A DNA stretch of 64,000 bases from Xanthomonas sp. 10-10 (GCF_040182365.1 NZ_CP144460.1:3906001-3970000), one strand, 5' to 3'; shown: positions 35,047 through 45,408, counted from the stretch's first letter. The notes: generated by a model from the sequence alone, not told the origin. Program-made: numbers and translations.

Positions 35047-37005
35047 ATGCCTACATACGTCACTGATCTGGACACTGCGGTCGCGCACATCCTGCAATGC
35101 ATCGCCGGCCCGTTGCGGGTGGGTGCACCGCTGGGCATCGGCAAGCCGCACCGGCTGTTGAATGCGTTGTATGCGCAGATCGAGAGCACGCCCGCACGAT
35201 CGCTTGCGCTGTACACCGCGCTGTCGCTCAGTCCGCCCAAACCGGGCAAGGGGTTTGGGGCGCGCTTTGCGGCTGCGTTCATCGCGCGTCACTTCGGCGA
35301 GGACTTTCCGCGCCTTGCGTATGTCGATGCCATGCTGCGCGACGCCTTGCCGGCGCACGTGCAGGTGGAAGAGTTCTACATGCAGTCCGGCGGCCTGTTG
35401 CACTCCACCCAGGCGCAGGCCGACTACACCAGCTTGAACTACACGCATGCCGCGGCCGCAGTGGCGCAGCGCGCGCCGAATCTGATTGTGCAGAAGGTCG
35501 CGCGCGAACCCGGTGGCACGCGGCTGTCGCTGTCGTGCAACAACGACATCACCCAGGACACGCTGGACGCCGTGCAGGCGCTGGACCTGCCCCGACCGCT
35601 GCTGGTGGCCGAAGTGGACCCGCAGCTGCCGTGGATGGGCGGCACTGCCGCGGTGGATGCGACCTTCTTCGATCTGATCATTGACCTGCCCGGCCCATCG
35701 CCGCGTCTGTTCGGCCTGCCGCGGCAACCGGTGACGACCGTCGATTACGCCATCGGCCTGTATGCAAGCACGCTGGTACGCGATGGCGGCACCTTGCAGA
35801 TCGGCATCGGCACGCTGGCCGACGCGCTGAGTCATGCCCTGGTGCTGCGGCACACCGACAACGCGACCTATCGCCGCGCGCTGCAGGCGCTGGACCCAAC
35901 CCTGGACCAGCACCCCAGCGTGCTTGCCAGCGGCGGCCTCGAGCCGTTTGCGATCGGCCTGTACGGCTGCAGCGAAATGCTCAACGAAGGCTTCAAGCAA
36001 CTGGTGGACAGCGGCGTGATCCGTCGCAAGGTGCACGACGATCTGCCGCTGATGCAGCGCATTGCCGATGGCAGCGCCGATGCCGACGATCGTGCGCGCC
36101 TGGCAAGCGAAGGCGAGTTCCTGCATGGCGCGTTCTATCTCGGCTCGCCGGACTTCTATCAATGGCTGCGCGATCTGGATGCCGACACCCGCAATGCCAT
36201 CGGCATGCGCCGCATCAGCGAGATCAACCAGCTGTACGGCGGCAATGAAACCCTGGAGCGCCTGCAGCGCCGCGACGCGCGTTTCTTCAACTCCTGCATG
36301 ATGGCGACCGCGCTCGGTGCAGCGGTGTCCGATGGCCTGGAAGACGGACGCGTGGTCTCCGGCGTCGGCGGGCAATACAACTTTGTCGCGATGGCGCATG
36401 CCCTGCCGCAGGCACGCAGTACCTTGATGCTGCGCGCCACCCGCGATGCCGGCGCAGAGGCAGCCAGCAATGTGCGCTGGAACTACGGCCACACCACGAT
36501 TCCCCGCCATCTGCGCGACATCTACATCACCGAATACGGCATCGCCGATCTGCGCCACAAGACCGACCAGGAGTGCGTGCTGGAAATGGCCGGCATCTGC
36601 GATACACGCTTCCAGGACGCGCTGCTTGCGCAGGCTGCCCAGTCACGCAAGCTGCGCACGGCGCCCTTGTTGCCCGCCCGCGCACAACGCAACACGCCCG
36701 ACGCGCTTGAACGGGCATTGGCGCCATTCCGGCGCGATGGCAGCCTGCCCGATTATCCGCTTGGCAGCGATTTCACTGCGGTCGAACAACGTTTGCTACG
36801 TGCACTGACCTGGCTCAAGCGTGCCACCGCCAGCAGGGGCGCAATGCTGGCGACGCTGGCGCGTGCAACGACATCGCGCGCTACCGACACGACCGACGCA
36901 GCGGCCTGTCTGCAGCGCATGGGACTGGACACACCGCGCAGGATTGGCGAGCGTCTCCAGGCGCGATTGCTGGCCTATGCGCTGCGCCAAACAACACCAC
37001 AATGA
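35047..37005 (+). CDS. Acetyl-CoA hydrolase/transferase family protein
   Basis: This 652-residue protein is of the type with an acetyl-CoA hydrolase/transferase C-terminal domain. Signature parts are LRVGAPLGIGKPHRLLNALY near the N-terminus, VDYAIGLYASTLVRDGGTLQIGIGTLADAL in the middle, and RVVSGVGGQYNFVAMAHALPQARSTLMLRAT and NVRWNYGHTTIPRHLRDIYITEYGIADLRHKTDQE towards the C-terminus. Such proteins move CoA between acyl groups or hydrolyse acyl-CoA. It is longer than classic ACH1-like enzymes (about 500). It diverges from the seven-gene operon over 151 bp and probably takes part in the same acyl metabolism (inference). Confidence 0.82.
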   Translation: MPTYVTDLDTAVAHILQCIAGPLRVGAPLGIGKPHRLLNALYAQIESTPARSLALYTALSLSPPKPGKGFGARFAAAFIARHFGEDFPRLAYVDAMLRDALPAHVQVEEFYMQSGGLLHSTQAQADYTSLNYTHAAAAVAQRAPNLIVQKVAREPGGTRLSLSCNNDITQDTLDAVQALDLPRPLLVAEVDPQLPWMGGTAAVDATFFDLIIDLPGPSPRLFGLPRQPVTTVDYAIGLYASTLVRDGGTLQIGIGTLADALSHALVLRHTDNATYRRALQALDPTLDQHPSVLASGGLEPFAIGLYGCSEMLNEGFKQLVDSGVIRRKVHDDLPLMQRIADGSADADDRARLASEGEFLHGAFYLGSPDFYQWLRDLDADTRNAIGMRRISEINQLYGGNETLERLQRRDARFFNSCMMATALGAAVSDGLEDGRVVSGVGGQYNFVAMAHALPQARSTLMLRATRDAGAEAASNVRWNYGHTTIPRHLRDIYITEYGIADLRHKTDQECVLEMAGICDTRFQDALLAQAAQSRKLRTAPLLPARAQRNTPDALERALAPFRRDGSLPDYPLGSDFTAVEQRLLRALTWLKRATASRGAMLATLARATTSRATDTTDAAACLQRMGLDTPRRIGERLQARLLAYALRQTTPQ

Positions 37006-37140
37006 ACTTATCCATATGGCGATCAACCAGATTCGCTTGCGCGTATCGAAGCGACTGACGCATGACGGCAATACTGCGGAAAGATGTGCGTCAAGTTGCA
37101 CCCGGATGATGACGACCACCTCGTTTCCTGGCGTCGCCGC

Positions 37141-38316
37141 ATGGCTTTTGCTCCGGTTTTTTCCGCACTTCATTCATCCAGTGACTGCCAAGCGAAGCAG
37201 CCACGCACAAAGCGAAGCAAACTGCCGAAAGCCGCGCTATTTGCCGCCTTGATCACCAGCAATCTTGCGCTAGCTGCTGCACCGCGCCTCACCGACCTGC
37301 AATACGTCGGCAGCCACAACAGCTACCACGCCGGATTTGCACCCAGCGAAGCCACGCTGCTGAAACAGCTCAATCCCGCGTTGTTCGCGGCACTGGATTA
37401 CCGCCATCCGCCGCTGGCGCAACAACTGGACGATGGCGTCAGGCAACTGGAACTGGACGTGTTCGCCGATGCCCAGGGTGGCCGCTATGCACATCCGGCG
37501 ATCGCCGCGCAGATTGCCAAGGCCGGGCTGCCGCCAGCACCGGCCAGCGCACCCGCCGGTGTGATGGACACATCCGGCTTCAAGGTCATGCACGTGCAGG
37601 ACGTGGACCAGCGCAGCAATTGCCAACCGCTGATCGCCTGCCTGCAGCAGGTGCGCAGCTGGTCCAGGCAACACCCCGGGCACGTGCCGATCTTCATCCT
37701 GCTGGAAACCAAGCAGGCGCCTGTCGAGCTGGGCTTTCCCAGCGTACAGCCCGAGCCGTTCGATGCAGGCACCATGGATGCATTGGATGCCGAACTGCGC
37801 TCGGTCTTTCGACCTGGCGAATACGTCAGCCCCGACCAGGTGCGTGGCAACGCGAGTACGCTCAACGCCGCGGTGCTTGCGCATGGCTGGCCGTCGCTGG
37901 CCGACACGCGCGGCAAGGTCGTGTTCTTGCTCGACCAACGCACGGCCGGTGCGAGCTATCTGCCGGGACATCCGTCGCTGCGTGGCCGGGTCTGTTTCAC
38001 CAATGCGGTGCCTGGGCAGGACGATGCCGCCTTCACCGAACTCAACGACGGCCCCGCCGACACGATCACGCGGCTGGTGAAAGCCGGCTACCTGGTGCGC
38101 ACGCGAACCGACGCAGACCTGAAGGAAGCGCTACAGCACGACACCACCCGCCGCGACAGCATGCTGGCCAGCGGTGCGCAGTTGCTCAGCACCGACTTTC
38201 CCGCACACGAGTCAGCAAGCACCGGCTACGTGGTGCGCCTGGAGGGCGATGCGGTTGCGCGCTGCAATCCGCAACGGCCCTCAACGCACTGCAAGGGCGT
38301 CGATCTGAGTCACTGA
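37141..38316 (+). CDS. Secreted PI-PLC-like phospholipase/phosphodiesterase
   Basis: This protein has about 391 residues; the start is uncertain (ATG 37141 or 37084, neither with a good ribosome site). A hydrophobic export segment, KAALFAALITSNLALAAA, precedes the mature domain. The catalytic His of the PI-PLC barrel is in LQYVGSHNSYHAGF, metal/acid residues are in GVRQLELDVFADAQGG, the second His is in FKVMHVQDVDQRSNC, and the barrel continues with PIFILLETK and KVVFLLDQRT. It matches the Ca-dependent phosphoinositide-specific PLC family of bacteria. It is followed after 131 bp by a TonB-dependent receptor. Confidence 0.8.
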   Translation: MAFAPVFSALHSSSDCQAKQPRTKRSKLPKAALFAALITSNLALAAAPRLTDLQYVGSHNSYHAGFAPSEATLLKQLNPALFAALDYRHPPLAQQLDDGVRQLELDVFADAQGGRYAHPAIAAQIAKAGLPPAPASAPAGVMDTSGFKVMHVQDVDQRSNCQPLIACLQQVRSWSRQHPGHVPIFILLETKQAPVELGFPSVQPEPFDAGTMDALDAELRSVFRPGEYVSPDQVRGNASTLNAAVLAHGWPSLADTRGKVVFLLDQRTAGASYLPGHPSLRGRVCFTNAVPGQDDAAFTELNDGPADTITRLVKAGYLVRTRTDADLKEALQHDTTRRDSMLASGAQLLSTDFPAHESASTGYVVRLEGDAVARCNPQRPSTHCKGVDLSH

Positions 38317-38447
38317 TCGGCGCCACTTGCATTGGCGTACACCGCATAAAACCGCACACAGACCCGCCGCAATGGAAGGCATCGGCGCTGCACGCTTGGC
38401 GCCCGCGTCATGGCCAAGCGCTCCCTTTCACCTAGCGAGTCCTCCGC

Positions 38448-41162
38448 ATGCACACTCCCCGTACCCTCCATCGTCTGAGCTGCGCCATCGCACTGGCGCT
38501 GTCTGCGCCCGTCCTGGCAGAGACGCCGGAACTTGCCACCACCACCCTGGATTCGGTCAACGTGCAGGCCAAGCATGCCGCCACGCCCGGCTCGATCAAC
38601 GAGCAACGCCTGTCCAGCAGCGTCAACAGCGTGATGAGCAAGCAACAGATCGACGCCATCCCCTCCGGCGGCATCGCCGATGTGGTGGCGCACATGCCGG
38701 GCTTGTCGTCGTACAGCGACATGCATCTGGGCCAGGCCACCACCGGCGAGAACGCCTACGTCAGCATCCGCGGCATGGACGCCAGCTACAACGCGTACAC
38801 GCTCAACGGCTTCGGCATGCCGGAAACCGATTCGTCGACGCGCGCGATCTCCTTGAACATGCTGGCGCCGTTCGGCATCCAGTCGGTGCAGGTGTCAAAG
38901 TCGCCCACACCCGACATGCCCGGCGACGCCATCGGCGGTGCGATCGATATGCGCACGCCCAACGCGTTCGATTTCGACCAGGAGTTTTATGCCAAGAGCA
39001 CCGCGCAAGGCCAGCTCAACGCGCTGGCCTCGCATCTGGGCGGCAAGGACACCGGCGCCACGTTCCAGCAGGAGATCGCCTGGAAATTCGGCAGCGACCA
39101 TGCCTTTGGCCTTTACGCATCGGCCTATTACGGCAAGAACAACAACATGGCGCAGGCACCGGCGCCCAACAGCAAATACGTGCCTGCCGACCCCGCACTG
39201 GCCAACGCAACCGATCTACGCGCTGCCGGCCCGCTGATCAGCACACGCTACAAATACAGCCTGTACACCAGCCAGATCGAACGCTATGGCGGCAACCTCT
39301 CGCTCGATTGGCAAGGCGACAACAGTGCGCTCTATGCACGCGCCATCTACGGCAGCTACGGCGTCACCGGGCAGCAGGATCAATCCAGCGCACGCCTGGA
39401 AACCTACCGCAACCAACCCACGGCGGTGCGTGGCGGCTACTTCAATACCCACGACATCGACGAGAAGCTGGCGACTTTGCAGCTTGGCGGCCAGACCACG
39501 CTGGACCGTCTGCGCTTGGACTACGGGACCTCGGTCGGGCGCGGCACGCGCAGGCGGCCGGATTATGTTTCGGCCAGTCTGTATGGCTATACCCCGGGCA
39601 GCTTCGCCTTCGACCTCAGCGACCCGACCTACCCCAGCATCGGTCCCAGCCCGGCGGCGTTGAAGGAGTTCTTCTACAACCTGGATTCGTCGCTGCTGTG
39701 GAAAGTGCAAGGCCATGATGCCGGCAGTCACGACAACCGCCTCAACGCGCATACCGACATCACCTACCAGGTCGATGGCGACGTGCTGGACAGCGTCAAG
39801 GTCGGCCTGTCTGCCGATCACTCCGACCGCGGTGCGTACGACCACCCGTTCTTCCACAAGGACGGCAACTTCGTGACCAACGGGCCCTATTTTGGTGGCC
39901 CCAATTACGCCTTCCCCACCGCTGGCGGCCCCCCGCTGAGCGCCATCCCCGGCCGCCTGACCTACAACGCCTTCGATGGGCACTACGCAGGTCCGTTCAA
40001 ACTGCTGGACCGCAACTGGATGCGCGCGCAGGCCCTGCCCTACAAGTACGTCGACGACCCCAACGGCGCAGGCGTCTACACCGCCAATGACTACAACGCC
40101 AACACCACCTCCAGCACCGAAGCGATCTACTCGGGCTACGCGATGGCCGCGCTGCATATCGGTCAGGTCAGCATCCTGCCCGGCGTGCGCTACGAGTTGA
40201 CCCGCTACTCGGCCGATTCCTGGCAATCCAGCGGCGACGGCACCAGCGGCGGCTTCGTCGGCACCGGCAGCACCTATGGGCAAGTCCTGCCCGGTATCAG
40301 CATCAACTATCGACCCGACGATCTCACTGTCTACCGCGCCGCGCTGCGCCGCAGTTTCAGCCGCCCGGCCTTCGGCCTGATTTCCGGCGAGACGGTGTAC
40401 ACCATCGACGACACCCAGCGCGTGGTCGGCATTTCCAGACCCAACCCCGATCTGCAGCCGAGCAAGGCCGACAACGCAGACCTGTCGGCCGAGTTCTACG
40501 ACCACAACGGCGGCGTGCTCAGCGCGTCGACCTACTACAAGCGGATCACCGGCTTCATCTACACCTCGCAATCGGCCACCAGCAACGACAACACACTCGG
40601 CGGATTGGTACCGACCGGCACCACCTTCGAAAACGGCGTGCCGGTGACCATGCCGCAGAACGGCGGCACTGCCACGCTGTACGGGCTGGAGCTGGCCGGC
40701 AGCAAGCGCCTGCAGGACCTGCCGGGCATCTGGAGCAAGCTTGGCGTCACCGCCAACCTCACCTTGCAGCGCAGCGAAGCGGACAGCAAACGGGCCGACC
40801 AGCCGGAAAAAACCTGGTTGCCGCGTGCGCCGGAGCGTATCTACAACCTGGATCTGTTCTACGACGATGCGCACCTGCGCGCCGACCTGAGCTACAACTA
40901 CACCGGTCTGCAATTGCTGGGGCTGACCACCGACCGGCTCAATTACTATCTGCAACCGGTCAAGTCGCTGGACTTCAACGCCACCTATCACCTGCCGCAC
41001 CACGTCGACGTGGGCGTATCGGCCAAGAACCTGCTCAACGCCGCCACGTTCTACGAAACCCAGGGCAAGTCCGATCGCTACATGGCTTACGACCCCGGCG
41101 CCGATGGCGCTTACGTGCAGACCGGGCGGGTGTACCTGCTGACAGTGGGCTATACCTACTGA
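38448..41162 (+). CDS. TonB-dependent outer membrane receptor
   Basis: This 904-residue protein has a signal peptide of about 24 residues (LSCAIALALSAPVLAE). The plug domain begins TTTLDSVNVQAKHAATPGS and includes IPSGGIADVVAHMPGLSSY, YVSIRGMDASYNAYTLNGF and DAIGGAIDMRTP. The 22-stranded barrel follows and ends with VGYTY, the terminal aromatic signal. It is of the large class of Xanthomonas receptors not restricted to siderophores. There is no N-terminal signalling extension. The PLC-like gene just upstream suggests uptake of a phosphate- or inositol-containing product (inference). Confidence 0.88.
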   Translation: MHTPRTLHRLSCAIALALSAPVLAETPELATTTLDSVNVQAKHAATPGSINEQRLSSSVNSVMSKQQIDAIPSGGIADVVAHMPGLSSYSDMHLGQATTGENAYVSIRGMDASYNAYTLNGFGMPETDSSTRAISLNMLAPFGIQSVQVSKSPTPDMPGDAIGGAIDMRTPNAFDFDQEFYAKSTAQGQLNALASHLGGKDTGATFQQEIAWKFGSDHAFGLYASAYYGKNNNMAQAPAPNSKYVPADPALANATDLRAAGPLISTRYKYSLYTSQIERYGGNLSLDWQGDNSALYARAIYGSYGVTGQQDQSSARLETYRNQPTAVRGGYFNTHDIDEKLATLQLGGQTTLDRLRLDYGTSVGRGTRRRPDYVSASLYGYTPGSFAFDLSDPTYPSIGPSPAALKEFFYNLDSSLLWKVQGHDAGSHDNRLNAHTDITYQVDGDVLDSVKVGLSADHSDRGAYDHPFFHKDGNFVTNGPYFGGPNYAFPTAGGPPLSAIPGRLTYNAFDGHYAGPFKLLDRNWMRAQALPYKYVDDPNGAGVYTANDYNANTTSSTEAIYSGYAMAALHIGQVSILPGVRYELTRYSADSWQSSGDGTSGGFVGTGSTYGQVLPGISINYRPDDLTVYRAALRRSFSRPAFGLISGETVYTIDDTQRVVGISRPNPDLQPSKADNADLSAEFYDHNGGVLSASTYYKRITGFIYTSQSATSNDNTLGGLVPTGTTFENGVPVTMPQNGGTATLYGLELAGSKRLQDLPGIWSKLGVTANLTLQRSEADSKRADQPEKTWLPRAPERIYNLDLFYDDAHLRADLSYNYTGLQLLGLTTDRLNYYLQPVKSLDFNATYHLPHHVDVGVSAKNLLNAATFYETQGKSDRYMAYDPGADGAYVQTGRVYLLTVGYTY

Positions 41163-41477
41163 CCATCGGGCCAGTGCGGTAGGCGACCAGGCGGGTGCTC
41201 TTGCACGTGGGCGCACAGGTCATCGGTCGATTGTCTGCGCATGACGCAGGCGGTCGGCCTCCGATCAATGCTGCGAGGTCTCGCAAGCCACCCTTCATGC
41301 CCCCGCGTGCAACGCGGTGGCGTCGTGAGGACGGCCGCGCAACCCGGAACCGCATCGCCCTCATCGAGCAAGGACCGCGGCGCCATCGCGCCTCAGTCAG
41401 TCCGGGTGCAGCCATTTCACGCAGCAAACGCAGGCCGCTGCGGCACTGTGCGCGCTTGCCTCTTTGCGGACCTGCAC
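41163..41477. other. 315-bp intergenic region
   Basis: The frame of the downstream gene is open through most of this stretch, but the translation is unlike the family and precedes the signal peptide. No repeat, terminator with a T run, or regulatory dyad was recognised. Confidence 0.45.
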
Positions 41478-42464
41478 ATGCCCCCTCGCTCTTACGCTCG
41501 CGTCTGTTTGCTCGCCCTGTCGTTGAGCGCTTCGTTGTCTGCGCTGGCACAAGCACCGCAAGCTGCGCCTGCTGCCGCCCCTGCGCCAACGGCGACTCCT
41601 GCCGCAAAGGCCGTCGCCACCGGCCCACGCTCGGACCTGCATGCGCAGGTGCTGCTGGACCGCGCGCATTTTTCCCCAGGCCAGATCGATGGCGAACGTG
41701 GCTCGAATCAGAAGCGCGCGGTCTCCGGGTTCCAGGCCGCACACGACATCAAGGTGACCGGCGAACTGGACGATGCCACCTGGCAGGCCTTGCAGGCCGA
41801 CAGCACACCGGCGCTGGTGCAGTACACGCTCACCGATGCCGACGTTGCCGGCCCGTTCCAGGCGATTCCCAAGGGCCCGGCCGAACAGGCCAAGCTGCCT
41901 TCGCTCGGCTACACCTCGGTGGATGAATCCCTGGGCGAGCGCTTCCACGCCGACCCTGCGTTGCTGCGCCAGCTCAACCCCGGCGTGGATCTGAGCAAGG
42001 CCGGCAACGCGATCCAGGTTCCCAACATCGACGGCGTTGCCCCGCTGCCCAAGCCTGCCAAGCTGGTGGTGGACAAATCCGACTCGACGCTGCGCCTGTT
42101 CGATGCCGACGGCAAGGTCTATGCGCAGTTCCCGGTGTCGTCGGGCAGCAAGCACGATCCGTTGCCGATCGGCCGCTGGAAGATCCTGGGCATCTCGCGC
42201 GACCCGGTGTTCAAGTACAACCCCAAACTGTTCTGGGACGCGAAAAAGGGCGATCAAAAGGCGACGTTGCCGTCTGGCCCGAACAACCCGGTTGGCCGTG
42301 TGTGGATCGACCTGTCCAAGCCGCATTACGGCTTGCACGGTACGCCGGAGCCCGGCCATGTCGGCAAGACCGAATCGCATGGGTGCGTGCGTCTGACCAA
42401 TTGGGACGTGGTCAATCTGGCCAGCGTGGTCGGCCCGTCGGTCCCGGTGGTGATGCAGGAGTAA
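41478..42464 (+). CDS. Exported L,D-transpeptidase with peptidoglycan-binding domain
   Basis: This protein of 328 residues has a signal peptide [20 protein letters not shown] (cleavage near ALAQA), then an Ala/Pro-rich linker to about residue 50. A PG_binding_1 domain follows ([36 protein letters not shown]), then a LysM-like connector ([22 protein letters not shown]). The YkuD catalytic domain has [28 protein letters not shown] and the active-site motif [24 protein letters not shown] with catalytic Cys in SHGCVR. It forms 3-3 cross-links or attaches proteins to peptidoglycan in the periplasm. It is followed after 2 nt by an M23 peptidase gene. Confidence 0.9.
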   Translation: MPPRSYARVCLLALSLSASLSALAQAPQAAPAAAPAPTATPAAKAVATGPRSDLHAQVLLDRAHFSPGQIDGERGSNQKRAVSGFQAAHDIKVTGELDDATWQALQADSTPALVQYTLTDADVAGPFQAIPKGPAEQAKLPSLGYTSVDESLGERFHADPALLRQLNPGVDLSKAGNAIQVPNIDGVAPLPKPAKLVVDKSDSTLRLFDADGKVYAQFPVSSGSKHDPLPIGRWKILGISRDPVFKYNPKLFWDAKKGDQKATLPSGPNNPVGRVWIDLSKPHYGLHGTPEPGHVGKTESHGCVRLTNWDVVNLASVVGPSVPVVMQE

Positions 42465-42466
42465 GC

Positions 42467-43168
42467 ATGAAACTGCTGATGATTCTGGTTGCAGGCGTGG
42501 CGATCGGTGCAGGCGGGTATTGGTGGCTGGAACGCGGCGCGCCGGAGGCGACGGTCACGCAGCCGGCAAGCGCGTCGAGCGTGGCTGCGCAACCCGCGAA
42601 CCAGATCGTCGCCTCCGCACCTGCTGCGCAACCTGCGCCATCGATGCCAGCCGATGCTGCAGTCGCAGGGCCGAGCCCAGTTGCAGCAGCAGCAGCCGCG
42701 CCGGCAACCGATGCGCAATCAACGGGCAACGCCCTGCTGATCCCGGTCCAGGGCATCGACCGCGGCCAACTGCAGGACACCTTTACCGATGCACGCAGCG
42801 AAGGCCGCGTGCATGACGCCATCGACATCCTGGCCCCGGCCGGCACGCCGGTGCTTGCCGTGGCAGATGGCACGGTGGAAAAACTGTTCGACAGCGACCG
42901 CGGCGGCCTGACCGTGTACCAGTTCGAGCCCGGCGGCACGTACTGCTATTACTACGCGCATCTGCAGCGCTACGCCGATGGCCTGGCCGAAAAACAATCC
43001 ATCAAGCGTGGCCAGGTGATCGGCTATGTCGGCAGCACCGGCAATGCCGATCCGGCCGCACCGCATCTGCACTTCGAGATCCATCGCCTGGGTCCGGAAA
43101 AGCAGTGGTGGAAGGGTGAGGCATTGAATCCCTACCCCGTCCTGCACGGCGATCAGCTCCTTCAGTAA
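42467..43168 (+). CDS. M23 family (LytM-type) peptidase
   Basis: This protein of 233 residues has an N-terminal membrane anchor ([20 protein letters not shown]), a long Ala/Pro/Ser/Gln linker (about 25-85) and a LytM domain. Zinc site: [20 protein letters not shown] (His, Asp) and the second motif HLHFEIHR (His-x-His), with [13 protein letters not shown] between. All expected ligands are present, so it should be an active endopeptidase or a regulator of amidases. It starts 2 nt after the L,D-transpeptidase stop; the pair likely remodels peptidoglycan together. Confidence 0.9.
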   Translation: MKLLMILVAGVAIGAGGYWWLERGAPEATVTQPASASSVAAQPANQIVASAPAAQPAPSMPADAAVAGPSPVAAAAAAPATDAQSTGNALLIPVQGIDRGQLQDTFTDARSEGRVHDAIDILAPAGTPVLAVADGTVEKLFDSDRGGLTVYQFEPGGTYCYYYAHLQRYADGLAEKQSIKRGQVIGYVGSTGNADPAAPHLHFEIHRLGPEKQWWKGEALNPYPVLHGDQLLQ

Positions 43169-43379
43169 GAGCGGCTGACAAAGCATGGCGGGCAGTCGTG
43201 AGGTGGTGTGGACGGCACGGAGAAACCGGGGTGTAGGCGTGGTACATGCCGCACCGAGCACCGGCCGCGCCCCCTGGCGGTGCACAGTCGGCTTGTTCGT
43301 TGCTCCAAGGCAACCCTGCAGCACGCGCCATACAGAGGCCGCGCGGTGTGAGGTACTGGTGGCATTGCAGCAACTTGCA

Positions 43380-43410
43380 CGCGGCGATGCCGTCGAACGA
43401 CATCGCCGCG
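43380..43410. terminator. Hairpin between convergent genes
   Basis: A 10-bp stem cgcggcgatg / catcgccgcg with an 11-nt loop lies between the M23 peptidase gene and the convergent SDR gene. There is no T run, so termination is inferred. Confidence 0.4.
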
Positions 43411-43432
43411 CTGCCTGACAGGTGAGATCAGA

Positions 43433-44197
43433 TCAGATCAGCATCCCGCCCGACACCTCGATACGCTGCGCATTGATCCATCCGGTGCCCGGCGCCAGCA
43501 AGGCCGCCACGACCGGCCCGATATCGTCCGGCAGTCCGGGGCGGCCCAATGCGGTAACCGAGGACACCATCGCATTGACCTGCGCGTTGTCGCGGACGCT
43601 GCCGCCATTGAAGTCGGTTTCGATGGCGCCCGGCGCCAGCGTGTTCGCGCGAATGCCGCGTGCACCCAACTCTTTTGCAAGATAACGGGTAAACACTTCC
43701 ACCCCGCCCTTCATCATCGCGTAGGCCGACGAACCCGGCAGCGCAAAACGTGCAAGGCCGCTGGACACGTTGAGGATGCGTCCGCCATCGGCGATCAGCG
43801 GCAGCAGCGCCTGGGTCAGAAAATACGGCCCCTTGAGATGGATATCGACCAGCGCATCGAACTGCGCGGGCGTGGTGTCGGCAATGGCCGCATGCAATCC
43901 GGTACCGGCGTTGTTGACCAGCGCATCGAACTGCGAGCGCCCCCACTCGGCCAGCACGTCCTTCAGCTGCGCTACGAATGCGGGGAAGGTATCGGCCAGC
44001 GCGACATCCAGCGGCAACGCATGCGCGCGACGGCCCAGCGCCTGGATCTCGGCCACCACGGCGGCGGCTTCGCCGGCCTGGCTGCGGTAGGTCAGCACGA
44101 TATCGTTGCCTTCGGCAGCGAGCGCAAGCGCGGCATTGCGGCCCAGGCCACGACTACCGCCGGTGATCAAGGTGATGGGTGTGGTGGTGGTCGACAT
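43433..44197 (-). CDS. SDR family oxidoreductase, LysR-linked
   Basis: This protein of 254 residues is a classical SDR: TGGSRGLGRNAALALAAEG (NADP site), LVNNAGTGLHAAI, VSSGLARFALPGSSAYAMMKGG (catalytic Ser, Tyr and Lys in YxxxK), and GIRANTLAPGAIETDFN. It is similar in pattern to 3-oxoacyl-ACP reductase-like enzymes of unknown substrate. It is divergent from a LysR gene with a 100-bp gap, the standard arrangement for a regulator and its target. The stop lies in a GATCA tandem repeat. Confidence 0.88.
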   Translation of the reverse strand: MSTTTTPITLITGGSRGLGRNAALALAAEGNDIVLTYRSQAGEAAAVVAEIQALGRRAHALPLDVALADTFPAFVAQLKDVLAEWGRSQFDALVNNAGTGLHAAIADTTPAQFDALVDIHLKGPYFLTQALLPLIADGGRILNVSSGLARFALPGSSAYAMMKGGVEVFTRYLAKELGARGIRANTLAPGAIETDFNGGSVRDNAQVNAMVSSVTALGRPGLPDDIGPVVAALLAPGTGWINAQRIEVSGGMLI

Positions 44198-44297
44198 CGG
44201 CACGCTCCATAAGTGGGTGTGGCCCAGCCTATTGCGCTTGCCGCACCGCATAAATCGGCTCACGCTGATTGCACCGTTCAAGATAATCGACCAATCG

Positions 44298-45209
44298 ATG
44301 GACACCACCGAATCGTTGCGTGCCTTCCTGCGCGTTGCCGAGCTGGGCAGTTTCACCCGCGCGGCCGAGACGCTCGGCTTGCCCAAGGCCAGCGTCTCCA
44401 CCGCCGTGCAACGGCTCGAGGCTTCGCTTGGCACCCAGCTCCTGCATCGCACCACACGGCGCGTGCAACTCACCGGCGACGGCGCGGCGTTCTATCAGCG
44501 CAGCCGCGACCTGCTCGACGACATGGACGAATTGCACACCATGTTTCAGCGCGAGCATGGACAGCTGCGCGGTCGCCTGCGCGTGGACATGTCCGCTGGC
44601 ATCGCGCGCAATTTCGTGATCCCCGCCTTGCCCGCGTTTCTGGCACGGCACCCGCAGCTGGAAGTGGAAATCAGCGGCACCGACCGTCGCGTGGATGTGG
44701 TGCGCGAGGGATTCGACTGCGTGCTGCGCGTGGGCACGCTGGAAGACACCAGCCTGGTCGCACGCCCGCTGGGCGCGTTTGGCATCGTCAGCTGCGCCAG
44801 CGCCGATTATCTTGCCCGCCGCGGCCTACCGACGTGCCTGGACGATCTGGCGCAGCACGATCTGGTGCATTACGTACCGACGCTCGGGCAACGCTCGCCC
44901 GGCTTCGAATATCGCGACGGCCAGAGCTATCAGGTGTTGCCGATGCGCGGCCCGGTGACGGTGAACAATGGCGATGCGTATCTGGCTGCCGCGTTGGCCG
45001 GGCTGGGCATCATCCAGGCGCCTGCCAGCCCGTTGCGCCCGCATCTGGACAGCGGCGCCCTGATCGAAGTGCTGGCCGAGCTGGCACCCGAGCCGATGCC
45101 GGTCACGTTGCTCTATGCGCAACGCCGCCATCTGCCGCAGCGCGTACGCGCCTTCATGGACTGGGTGGCAGAGGTGATGGCGCCGCAGTTGCAGCCGTTG
45201 CTGCCTTGA
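44298..45209 (+). CDS. LysR family transcriptional regulator
   Basis: This protein of 303 residues begins with the DNA-binding domain MDTTESLRAFLRVAELGSFT, LPKASVSTAVQRLEASLGTQLLHRTTRRVQLT, characteristic of the subgroup that controls divergent SDR or oxidoreductase genes. The effector domain includes LRVDMSAGIARNFVIPALPAFLARHPQLEVEIS and VREGFDCVLRVGTLEDTSLVARPLG. The divergent SDR gene at 43433-44197 is the probable target. The ATG is certain from the family N-terminus. Confidence 0.9.
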   Translation: MDTTESLRAFLRVAELGSFTRAAETLGLPKASVSTAVQRLEASLGTQLLHRTTRRVQLTGDGAAFYQRSRDLLDDMDELHTMFQREHGQLRGRLRVDMSAGIARNFVIPALPAFLARHPQLEVEISGTDRRVDVVREGFDCVLRVGTLEDTSLVARPLGAFGIVSCASADYLARRGLPTCLDDLAQHDLVHYVPTLGQRSPGFEYRDGQSYQVLPMRGPVTVNNGDAYLAAALAGLGIIQAPASPLRPHLDSGALIEVLAELAPEPMPVTLLYAQRRHLPQRVRAFMDWVAEVMAPQLQPLLP

Positions 45210-45375
45210 GCCGGCGTGCCGCGTTCTGGTCGAAGGATCGAACGCGCGTCAGTATTGCAACGCGCTCACGGACTTCCTGGCAGCGGCCACGACCAGCGGT
45301 GTCGCACGCCGTGCGGCGTTGCCTGGACGCCGCCGCAAGCAGCCGCGCCATGGCATGACAGATCGACGGAAACAC

Positions 45376-45408
45376 AAAAAACACAGGCACCCTTGCAGGT
45401 GCCTGTGT
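45376..45408 (-). terminator. Terminator of the siderophore receptor gene
   Basis: An 11-bp stem acacaggcacc / ggtgcctgtgt is followed on the minus strand by a T run, 46 nt after the receptor stop. Confidence 0.85.

Noticed and set aside
39216-41216. 666-codon frame opposite the TonB receptor
   Set aside because: Val/Gly/Arg-rich shadow; the receptor on the plus strand has signal peptide, plug and barrel end.
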